The notes under the pieces were generated by a model. It was not told where the DNA came from. It saw nothing but the letters and a program-made list of their open reading frames with translations, and did not search any database. Positions 23,507-30,532 of a stretch of DNA of 60,400 nucleotides are shown piece by piece; within the stretch, counting starts at the first letter, position 1, and every line of letters starts with the position of its first letter. Source of the stretch: an uncultured Granulicatella sp. (GTDB lineage: Bacteria > Bacillota > Bacilli > Lactobacillales > Aerococcaceae); the NCBI RefSeq assembly GCF_938030755.1, contig NZ_CALHIF010000063.1, positions 1 to 60,400 on the forward strand. The letters run 5' to 3'. A program made the translations under genes and the position numbers.

Positions 23507-24700
23507 ATGTCAGAATTACAAACAATGCAAGATGCACTAGATATCGTTAAAGATATTCAAATCGGAGATTTAGTACAAGGTGAAGTATTAACTCTACAAG
23601 ATAAACAAGCCATCGTAGGAATTATCGGTGGAGGAGTTGAAGGGGTTATTCCTTTCAATGAATTATCAACATCACCAGTAGAACGTGTAGAAGACGTTTT
23701 AGCTGTGGGAGATGTCGTTGATTTAGTAGTCATCAAACAAATCAAAGATAAAGAAAATGGAAGTTTCTTACTTTCAAAAAAACGTGTAGATGCTCGTAAA
23801 GTTTGGGAAGAAATTCAAGCTAAATTCGATAACAAAGAAATCATCGAAGCTCCAGTTGTGGATGCTGTTAAAGGTGGTTTAGTAGTAGATGCAGGAGTTC
23901 GTGCTTTCGTACCAGCTTCTATGGTATCAGACCACTATGTTGATAACTTAGCTCAATTCAAAGGCCAAACATTAGCTTTTGAAATTGTTGAAATCGAACC
24001 AAGCGAAAATCGTTTAATCTTATCACGTAAAAACTTAGTTGCAGCTGAGAAGGCAGCTAAGCGTGCAGCTGTATTTGAATCAATTCAAGAAGGTTCTGTG
24101 GTGACTGGTAAAGTTGCTCGATTAACAAACTTTGGTGCATTTATCGACTTAGGTGGAGTAGACGGATTAGTTCATATTTCACAAATCTCTCACGAGCATG
24201 TTGTAAAAGCAAGCGACAAATTAGAAGTTGGTGAAGAAGTTCAAGCTAAAGTAATCTCTGTGGATCCAGAAAGTGGACGTGTATCATTATCAATTAAAGA
24301 TACATTAGAAGGACCATGGGATAACATTGAAGAACGCGCAGCAGTTGGTTCTGTATTAGATGGTTTAGTAAAACGACTAACTACATTTGGAGCATTTGTT
24401 GAATTATTTCCTGGTGTAGAAGGATTAGTTCACATTTCACAAATCGCTCACCAACATATCGCAACACCACATGAAGTTCTTAAAGAAGGTCAAGAAGTAC
24501 AAGTGAAAGTTCTTGAAGTTCATCCAGAACAACAACGTATTTCTTTAAGTATTAAAGCTTTACAAGAAGCTCCAAAACCTGAAAAAGAAGAAGTTGAAGA
24601 AGTGGTTGAAGAAACATACGAACTACCTGAAGAAGATGTTTCATTCTCTTTAGCAGATCGTTTAGGGGATCAACTTTCTGAACTTAAAGTCGAAGAATAA
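23507..24700 (+). CDS. rpsA: Ribosomal protein S1 homolog (four S1 domains)
   Basis: A 397-residue RNA-binding protein with four tandem S1 domains. They start at about residues 20 (GDLVQGEVLTLQDKQAIVGI), 105 (IIEAPVVDAVKGGLVVDAG), 195 (GSVVTGKVARLTNFGAFIDL) and 280 (GSVLDGLVKRLTTFGAFVEL), and a glutamate-rich tail follows. The last two repeats are the best conserved (GLVHISQISHEHV and GLVHISQIAHQHI). This is the short Gram-positive S1 type, which aids translation initiation and mRNA handling but is not identical in role to six-domain E. coli S1. AGGAGG precedes ATG. Confidence 0.93.
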   Translation: MSELQTMQDALDIVKDIQIGDLVQGEVLTLQDKQAIVGIIGGGVEGVIPFNELSTSPVERVEDVLAVGDVVDLVVIKQIKDKENGSFLLSKKRVDARKVWEEIQAKFDNKEIIEAPVVDAVKGGLVVDAGVRAFVPASMVSDHYVDNLAQFKGQTLAFEIVEIEPSENRLILSRKNLVAAEKAAKRAAVFESIQEGSVVTGKVARLTNFGAFIDLGGVDGLVHISQISHEHVVKASDKLEVGEEVQAKVISVDPESGRVSLSIKDTLEGPWDNIEERAAVGSVLDGLVKRLTTFGAFVELFPGVEGLVHISQIAHQHIATPHEVLKEGQEVQVKVLEVHPEQQRISLSIKALQEAPKPEKEEVEEVVEETYELPEEDVSFSLADRLGDQLSELKVEE

Positions 24701-24724
24701 CAATAAGATATAAATTAAGTGGAA

Positions 24725-24753
24725 ATAGTCTGGACTGGTTCCAGACTATTTTT
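24725..24753 (+). terminator. Intrinsic terminator after rpsA
   Basis: ATAGTCTGGA and TCCAGACTAT form a perfect 10-bp stem with loop CTGGT, followed by TTTTA. Confidence 0.8.
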
Positions 24754-24784
24754 ATGATAGAATTAGAGAAAAAGGAGGAATAGT

Positions 24785-26098
24785 ATGTCAACACCAGTTA
24801 TTGCCGTTGTAGGAAGACCAAACGTAGGAAAATCTACAATTTTTAACCGTATTGTCGGTGAGCGTATCTCTATCGTAGAAGATATTGCCGGAGTCACTCG
24901 TGACCGTATCTATTCTGAAGGTGAGTGGTTAGGGCACTCATTTAATATCATTGATACAGGTGGGATAGACATTACAGATGAACCCTTTATGTCAAACATC
25001 CGTATGCAAGCAGAAATTGCGATGGAAGAAGCAGATGTGATTATCTTCCTTACAAGTGTAAAAGAGGGAGTGACAACTACTGACGAACATATTGCGAAAT
25101 TACTCTATCGTACAAATAAACCAGTTTTACTTGCAGTTAACAAAGTGGATAATCCAGAATTGCGTTCAGAAATTTTTGATTTTTATGCGTTAGGATTCGG
25201 CGAACCATTTCCAATCTCAGGAAGTCATGGACTAGGTCTTGGTGACTTATTAGATGCAGCTATTAATGCTTTCCCTGAAGATAAATGCGACGAAGAGGAT
25301 AAGGACGTTATTAAGTTTAGTTTCATCGGACGTCCAAACGTAGGGAAATCGAGTTTAGTGAATGCGATGCTTGGAGAAGAGCGCGTTATTGTATCCAATG
25401 TTGCGGGAACCACTCGTGATGCGATTGATACGACATTTGAAGATGAAGAAGGTACCGTCTTCAAAATGATTGATACTGCAGGGATTCGTAAGAAAGGTCG
25501 TGTCTTTGAATCAACTGAAAAATATAGTGTATTACGTGCTTTAAGAGCGATTGAACGTAGTGACATTGTATGTGTAGTCTTGAATGCCGAAGAGGGTATT
25601 CAAGAACAAGATAAGAAGATTGCGGGATATGCTCATGAAGCAGGAAAAGGTGTTGTTATTTTAGTCAATAAGTGGGACACTCTTGAAAAAGATAATTCAA
25701 CTTATAAAGAGTTTGAAGATAAGATTCGTCAAGAATTCTTATACTTATCTTATGCTCCAATTATTTTCGTATCTGCGAAAACAAAACAACGTCTTTCAAA
25801 AATTCCACCAATCCTAAAAGAAATTCATGAGGTTCGTTCACGTCGTATTTCATCTTCAGTACTAAACGATGTATTGATGGATGCGATTGCGATGAATCCA
25901 ACTCCAACGGATAAAGGAAACCGATTGAAGATTTACTATATGACACAAGTAGCGATTCAACCGCCTACGTTTGTTACCTTTGTTAATGATGTAGAATTGA
26001 TGCATTTCTCATATGAGAGGTTCTTAGAAAATAGAATTCGTTCAGCTTTCGGTTTTGAAGGGACTCCAATTCATATGATAACCCGTCAAAGAAAGTAA
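24785..26098 (+). CDS. der: Ribosome-associated GTPase Der (EngA)
   Basis: Der is an essential GTPase with two tandem G domains and a C-terminal KH-like domain that matures the 50S subunit. The first P-loop is GRPNVGKSTIFNRI (about 9-22) and the second GRPNVGKSSLVNAM (about 182-195). Both have DTGGID/DTAGIRKKGR switch II motifs and NKVD/NKWD specificity loops. The KH-like domain ends IHMITRQRK. At 437 residues the length is standard. AAAGGAGG lies before the ATG. It follows the S1 gene and precedes hup, as in Bacillus (minus gpsA). Confidence 0.98.
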   Translation: MSTPVIAVVGRPNVGKSTIFNRIVGERISIVEDIAGVTRDRIYSEGEWLGHSFNIIDTGGIDITDEPFMSNIRMQAEIAMEEADVIIFLTSVKEGVTTTDEHIAKLLYRTNKPVLLAVNKVDNPELRSEIFDFYALGFGEPFPISGSHGLGLGDLLDAAINAFPEDKCDEEDKDVIKFSFIGRPNVGKSSLVNAMLGEERVIVSNVAGTTRDAIDTTFEDEEGTVFKMIDTAGIRKKGRVFESTEKYSVLRALRAIERSDIVCVVLNAEEGIQEQDKKIAGYAHEAGKGVVILVNKWDTLEKDNSTYKEFEDKIRQEFLYLSYAPIIFVSAKTKQRLSKIPPILKEIHEVRSRRISSSVLNDVLMDAIAMNPTPTDKGNRLKIYYMTQVAIQPPTFVTFVNDVELMHFSYERFLENRIRSAFGFEGTPIHMITRQRK

Positions 26099-26137
26099 AA
26101 AAATTCATATCTATCTTATAAAAGACGATATAAACCA

Positions 26138-26166
26138 TTGAAACTATTCTCTTAGAATGTTATACT
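26138..26166 (+). promoter_or_regulatory. Strong sigma-A promoter of hup
   Basis: TTGAAA (26138-26143) and TATACT (26161-26166) are separated by exactly 17 nt. The transcript would have a leader of roughly 85 nt before the hup ATG. Confidence 0.75.
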
Positions 26167-26259
26167 TTAGAAGAAATCATAACTATTTAGATTTCCAGAT
26201 TAGTTGGACCACTCAACAAAATCTGATAGAAATTCTTATTTGATGGAGGTGAAACTAAA

Positions 26260-26538
26260 ATGGCTAACAAAGCAGAATTAGTAGATCGCGTTGCTAAAAA
26301 AACGCAATTAACAAAGAAAGATGTTTCAGCAACAGTTGAAGCTTTATTCGAAACAATTCAAGAGGCTTTAAAAGCAGGTGAAAAAGTTCAAGTTATCGGA
26401 TTTGGTAACTTTGAAGTTCGCGAACGCGCTGCTCGTAAAGGACGTAACCCTCAAACAGGTAAAGAAATTAAAATCAAAGCTTCTAAAGTTCCAGCATTCA
26501 AAGCTGGTAAAGCTCTTAAAGATGCAGTTAAAAAATAA
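26260..26538 (+). CDS. hup: HU family DNA-binding protein
   Basis: A 92-residue histone-like protein that bends and compacts DNA as a homodimer. The N-terminal helical body begins MANKAELVDRVAKKTQLTKK. The beta-arm consensus GFGNFEVRERAARKGRNPQTG (about 46-66) contains the DNA-intercalating proline region. A lysine-rich C-terminus ends DAVKK. It has its own strong promoter, GGAGGTG ribosome-binding site and terminator, and the codons are highly biased, all consistent with an abundant protein. Confidence 0.98.
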   Translation: MANKAELVDRVAKKTQLTKKDVSATVEALFETIQEALKAGEKVQVIGFGNFEVRERAARKGRNPQTGKEIKIKASKVPAFKAGKALKDAVKK

Positions 26539-26571
26539 TTCAATTGAACTATTTTCTTAGCATGAAGTTTT

Positions 26572-26617
26572 AAATGGTGTTATATTAGAGTTATCTCTAT
26601 ATAATGCCATTTTTTAT
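26572..26617 (+). terminator. Intrinsic terminator after hup
   Basis: AATGG...TATAT..AGAG pairs with CTCT..ATATA...CCATT in an imperfect stem of about 17 pairs, followed by TTTTTATT. Confidence 0.75.
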
Positions 26618-26662
26618 TATATACATATTTATTAACAGTTTTTATTATATCAAGGAGAATTT

Positions 26663-27934
26663 ATGACTACAGTAATTAAAGACATACAACAAGCTTTAGA
26701 AGAACAAGATATTGAAAAAGTATATGAATCTTATCATCGTTTTTTTGATCATTTTGACCCAGAAAAAGATCTTCAGGAGATGGCAGATTTGGCGACCTAT
26801 TCTGTATCAATCGGGTTCTATGAAGAAGCAAAACGAGCTCTATTACGACTTACAGAAGTTGAACCGGATGAAGCGATTTGGACGATTTTACTAGCTGAAA
26901 TTTTAGTTGCTGAAGGTGAAACAGACCAAGCGTTATCGATTCTATACGATATTCCTGAAACGGATCCAGACTATCCAAGTGTGTTGGTGGTGGAATCAGA
27001 AGCGTACCGTGAAGAAGGAGATTTTGATTTAGCAGAGAAGAAACTCCTAAAAGCAAAAGACTTGGATCCAGATGAAGCTATTATTGATTTTTACCTTGGA
27101 ACATTATTATTTGAAGCGGGGAGTTTCGAACGTAGTGCATTCTTTTTAGAGCGTTTCATAAAACAAAATACTGAGGAAACTGGGGAAGAAGAACGAGCAC
27201 AAGAGTTGTATGTCGAAGCCACTTTGAGAATGGGGAATAAAGAGCCACTAGAGCAATTTATTGGTGATGAGAGTATTGACGGACTCTCAAGTGATTTACT
27301 CACTCAAATGGCCTCATATGAGTCTATTGAGGGGAACTACGAAAAATCTCTTGAGTACTATATGGAACTTCTAGAACGTGAACCTGAAAATAGTGAAGTG
27401 ACACTCAATGTGATTCATTGTCTATTAATTTTAAAACGTGACGTTGAAGCTAAAGAATATGCAAAGAAATGGATTTCTTTTGATGAATTGAACGATGAAG
27501 CTCATCGCATTCTTGGACAAATTGAAATCACTACAGGGAATCGACAGGAAGGGGTAAGGGAATTAAAAGAAGCCATAAACCTGAATAATGATTCCATTTT
27601 CAATGTAACAAGCTATGTTGAAGCATTGAATGAGGAAGAAGAATATGATGAAAGTATTGAGTTTCTGGAAAGCTTAGAAACAAAAGAAGATGCTGTTATA
27701 CTTTACTTGTTTGCAAAAACTTATGAAGCAATGGAAAAGTACAGTGAAGCATTAACGTACTATCATAAGGCCTATGCAGCAGGGGAAAGTTCCTTAGAAT
27801 TCTATGAAGATTACATTCGATTTATGATTGAAGAAGGTAGAAAGGAACAAGCAAAAATAGCATTACAAGAAGCTTTGAAATTAGATCCGTTTAATCCAGA
27901 GTTTATTCGTTATTCATTTATTTTTGAAGAATAG
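26663..27934 (+). CDS. Tetratricopeptide repeat protein (YpiA-like)
   Basis: A 423-residue acidic, all-helical protein built of consecutive TPR-type units (A/G at positions 8 and 20), for example GFYEEAKRALLRLTEVEPDE, GDFDLAEKKLLKAKDLDPDE, GNYEKSLEYYMELLEREPEN and EKYSEALTYYHKAYAAG. There is no signal peptide or membrane span. TPR arrays mediate protein contacts. The partner is unknown. The gene is followed after 10 nt by a YpiB-family gene, matching the ypiA-ypiB pair of Bacillus. AAGGAG precedes ATG. Confidence 0.88.
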   Translation: MTTVIKDIQQALEEQDIEKVYESYHRFFDHFDPEKDLQEMADLATYSVSIGFYEEAKRALLRLTEVEPDEAIWTILLAEILVAEGETDQALSILYDIPETDPDYPSVLVVESEAYREEGDFDLAEKKLLKAKDLDPDEAIIDFYLGTLLFEAGSFERSAFFLERFIKQNTEETGEEERAQELYVEATLRMGNKEPLEQFIGDESIDGLSSDLLTQMASYESIEGNYEKSLEYYMELLEREPENSEVTLNVIHCLLILKRDVEAKEYAKKWISFDELNDEAHRILGQIEITTGNRQEGVRELKEAINLNNDSIFNVTSYVEALNEEEEYDESIEFLESLETKEDAVILYLFAKTYEAMEKYSEALTYYHKAYAAGESSLEFYEDYIRFMIEEGRKEQAKIALQEALKLDPFNPEFIRYSFIFEE

Positions 27935-27944
27935 GAGTGGAAAA

Positions 27945-28475
27945 ATGTTTAATCCAAGTTTAGAAGCCAAGAAAAAGTTTATTTCGTGGTTTATTTCGAA
28001 CCATTCTTTAAAAAGAAGAGAATCCCTTTGGATTTTGAATTATCTTTTAAACCATGAATTATTATTAAAACAAATTCATTTTGTTGAACATGTAGAAGCA
28101 ACTCCAAAAGGAATGTTATTTTCAACGATTAAACCTGCTCAAGAATCCTTCTTATTTTTTAAAGAAGGAACTTCTTTTGATAATCCAGAAGTTGCTTTTC
28201 ACGATATGCGTCTTCATTGGAAAGAAGATTGTTTTGTTGAACTTGATTTTCCTAACGCATACAAAAGTATGGTAAGTTTTGGTGTGTTAGAAAAGAATCC
28301 GTATTTCATTACAGAACTTGATGAAATAGATTCTGTAACGGAAGAACTACAAACCATTCAAAAGGAAGTTCAAATCACGCAATTAAAACTAGAAATCAAT
28401 GAAGCACTTGAAAAAATGGACTCAGAACTCTTTATGCAATTAACAAATCGATTAAAGGAGTTAGAAAATGAATAA
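27945..28475 (+). CDS. YpiB family protein (UPF0302)
   Basis: A 176-residue cytoplasmic protein recognised by KKKFISWFISNHSLKRRESLWILNYLL and FHDMRLHWKEDCFVELDFP, features of the YpiB/UPF0302 family. A helical acidic tail (residues about 130-176) ends MQLTNRLKELENE. The molecular function of the family is not established to my knowledge. ATG 27945 is chosen because AGGAG (27933-27937) lies 7 nt upstream; an in-frame upstream start has no site. It overlaps cca by 8 nt, so translation is probably coupled. Confidence 0.82.
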   Translation: MFNPSLEAKKKFISWFISNHSLKRRESLWILNYLLNHELLLKQIHFVEHVEATPKGMLFSTIKPAQESFLFFKEGTSFDNPEVAFHDMRLHWKEDCFVELDFPNAYKSMVSFGVLEKNPYFITELDEIDSVTEELQTIQKEVQITQLKLEINEALEKMDSELFMQLTNRLKELENE

Positions 28476-29697
28476 ATTTAATCGAAAAATTGACATTCTA
28501 TCAGTTCCACTTTTTGTTGCAGCTTTACCTGTTATACAAACCTTAAAGGAAGCTGGACATGAAGCCGTATTTGTTGGAGGGTCCGTTCGAGATTTAGTGT
28601 TGGGTAAAGAAATTTCTGATGTAGATATAGCAACAAGCGCAACACCAGAAGAAGTTAAATCTTTGTTTACTCATACGGTTGATGTAGGTATTGAACATGG
28701 TACAGTACTAGTCATTTATCATCAAGATAGTTATGAGGTTACAACCTTTAGAACAGAAAGTACTTATCAAGATTTTAGACATCCAGATTCTGTTACCTTT
28801 GTTAGAAGCCTTGAAGAAGATTTAAAGCGTCGGGATTTTACAATTAATGCATTAGCCATTAATAATCAAGAAGAAATTGTAGATTATTTTGATGGACTAA
28901 AAGACTTGGAAAACTCTATCATCCGATGTGTTGGAGATCCATTAGAACGTTTCAATGAAGATGCGCTTCGAATGATGAGGGCTATACGCTTTGCAGGCCA
29001 ATTAGGATTTTCAATAGAATCGAAGACGTTTAATGCTATTCGAGTTTTGAAAAGTAATTTAGAACGTGTGGCGGTGGAGCGAATGAAAGTAGAATTTGAG
29101 AAGATGATTGTTAGTTTGCATCGAAATAATGCGTTTCTAGCATTTATCGAATCGGATTTGTATCAATCCTGTCCGAATTTTACGAATTCTAGAGAAACAT
29201 TGAAAGAAATTGGAGAGTTTCCAGTGAGTTCTATGTCGATTCTACAAGCATGGGTTTTATTTGGATATTATAATCAACTAAGTGTTTCTGAGCTAAAGAA
29301 AGTATTAAAAAATTGGAAATCTTCTAATGAGCAAATTTCTGAGACGTTGATGGGATATCAAACATTACTTAATCGTTTAAATAAAGAGTGGGATTCATTC
29401 ATGGCATACGAATGTTCAGAAAGGATTGCTATTGAAATTGAAGGATTACTCCCTGGACTTGGAAGAACTGAAAATCATAATATTTTGGTCCAAGTGTATA
29501 AAACTCTACCTATCCATTCCATCCAAGAAATTCAGATAGATGGATTTGGCGTAAAAGAAGCATTACAGCTCGAAAAAATGGGACCTAAGATAGGAGAGGT
29601 TCTTCAAGCAGTAAAAAAGGCTATACTATCTAAGGAATTAAAAAATGAAAATCATGAAATTGTTAATTGGATAAGAAATCATTTTTCTAAAAATTAA
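28468..29697 (+). CDS. cca: CCA-adding tRNA nucleotidyltransferase
   Basis: This class II enzyme adds or repairs the 3' CCA of tRNAs without a nucleic acid template. The 409-residue protein carries the nucleotidyltransferase head FVGGSVRDLVLGKEISDVDIATSA with the catalytic DxD. RRDFTINALAIN (basic/flexible loop) and DPLERFNEDALRMMRAIRFA (nucleotide-selecting helices) follow. The C-terminal half is helical and more diverged, as is usual. It overlaps the YpiB-like gene by 8 nt, with AAAGGAG inside that gene. Confidence 0.95.
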   Translation: MNKFNRKIDILSVPLFVAALPVIQTLKEAGHEAVFVGGSVRDLVLGKEISDVDIATSATPEEVKSLFTHTVDVGIEHGTVLVIYHQDSYEVTTFRTESTYQDFRHPDSVTFVRSLEEDLKRRDFTINALAINNQEEIVDYFDGLKDLENSIIRCVGDPLERFNEDALRMMRAIRFAGQLGFSIESKTFNAIRVLKSNLERVAVERMKVEFEKMIVSLHRNNAFLAFIESDLYQSCPNFTNSRETLKEIGEFPVSSMSILQAWVLFGYYNQLSVSELKKVLKNWKSSNEQISETLMGYQTLLNRLNKEWDSFMAYECSERIAIEIEGLLPGLGRTENHNILVQVYKTLPIHSIQEIQIDGFGVKEALQLEKMGPKIGEVLQAVKKAILSKELKNENHEIVNWIRNHFSKN

Positions 29698-29741
29698 AGC
29701 TTTAAAACCAGTTTCATTTTTTCAATTGTTAGTATTAATTC

Positions 29742-29770
29742 TTGAATGAAAGGCATTTCAATGGTAGAAT
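29742..29770 (+). promoter_or_regulatory. Sigma-A promoter of the 29810 gene
   Basis: TTGAAT (29742-29747) and TAGAAT (29765-29770) are separated by 17 nt, with TGG directly before the -10. The coding start is 40 nt downstream. Confidence 0.7.
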
Positions 29771-29809
29771 TAATCATGTAAGCAATAATATTTTAAGGAG
29801 TGACCCTAT

Positions 29810-30283
29810 ATGAAAAAGGTTATGTCAGGTTTACGATTTGTATTTAGAAATGGAGAAACATGGACGATTAATCGCCGTTTGATTGGTGACTTATGGATTA
29901 AAAAAGTTACAACTTCATTTGGACGTATTAACGGTGGAGAATTCCAAGAAATTCACCCATGCGAATCTTTACGTATTGAAATCTTACCAGAAGCTGATCA
30001 CGTAATGTCTGAAGACATTAACTTAGGTGGATTAGAATTAGGTATGTTCGAACGTGTTAAAAAATATAGCGATATTGAATTAATGGATATTTTATATTTA
30101 GATGGAAACCATCCAAAATCAGACGTAGTTGTTGAAACTGACCGCGTATATTTTCCATATAGTCCTGTAGATGAAGATGGAAATGACAACAAATTCCAAA
30201 GTTCAGTTATTGGATCTCACGGAAACTTATTTATCGTAATTGACCCAGAGAAATCTGTAGAAGATATCTATCCTGAAATTTAA
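29810..30283 (+). CDS. Uncharacterised protein, single-gene transcription unit
   Basis: I do not recognise this 157-residue protein. It is soluble, acidic overall (tail DPEKSVEDIYPEI) and has no signal peptide, membrane span or catalytic motif I can identify. It starts MKKVMSGLRFVFRNGETWTI, which looks like a beta-hairpin, and later segments (SVIGSHGNLFIVIDP) are also strand-like. It has its own good promoter, an AAGGAG ribosome-binding site, strongly preferred codons similar to those of the glycolytic genes, and a dedicated terminator, all suggesting high expression. It sits between cca and dinG, where Bacillus has birA and the pan genes. Confidence 0.75.
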   Translation: MKKVMSGLRFVFRNGETWTINRRLIGDLWIKKVTTSFGRINGGEFQEIHPCESLRIEILPEADHVMSEDINLGGLELGMFERVKKYSDIELMDILYLDGNHPKSDVVVETDRVYFPYSPVDEDGNDNKFQSSVIGSHGNLFIVIDPEKSVEDIYPEI

Positions 30284-30292
30284 TCAATTTAG

Positions 30293-30324
30293 AAAGTCTA
30301 AGACGTTTTTGTCTTAGACTTTTT
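30293..30324 (+). terminator. Intrinsic terminator
   Basis: AAAGTCTAAGAC and GTCTTAGACTTT form a 12-bp perfect stem, loop GTTTTT, followed by TTT. Confidence 0.88.
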
Positions 30325-30340
30325 GGTCTAATTAAAACCC

Positions 30341-30410
30341 CCGGATTGTGAAGTGCACCCCAAAAGTTAGATTTTGTGTCTAACTTTTGGGGTGCACTTC
30401 ACTAAGCCGG
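30341..30410. mobile_element. Palindromic relic resembling two head-to-head IS3-family ends
   Basis: Arms 30348-30371 and 30379-30402 are exact 24-nt inverted repeats with a 7-nt loop. Each arm reads outward-in GTGAAGTGCACCCCAAAAGT then TAGA. From memory, this is very like the terminal repeats of IS3-family (IS150-type) elements in Lactobacillales. Pairing resumes outside at CCGG (30341-30344 with 30407-30410). No transposase is present. It may be a minimal MITE-type element or the residue of two facing IS ends. No T run follows, so it is not a simple terminator. Confidence 0.5.
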
Positions 30411-30532
30411 TGGATATTTATTTTTGATAAAAAATAAACGATAATAGACGAATATGTATTTTGTTGGTTGCAACCCTTTAAAGAAGTTAGTACACTAATA
30501 TAGATGAGAATACTGAGAAAGGGGGATTGCAA

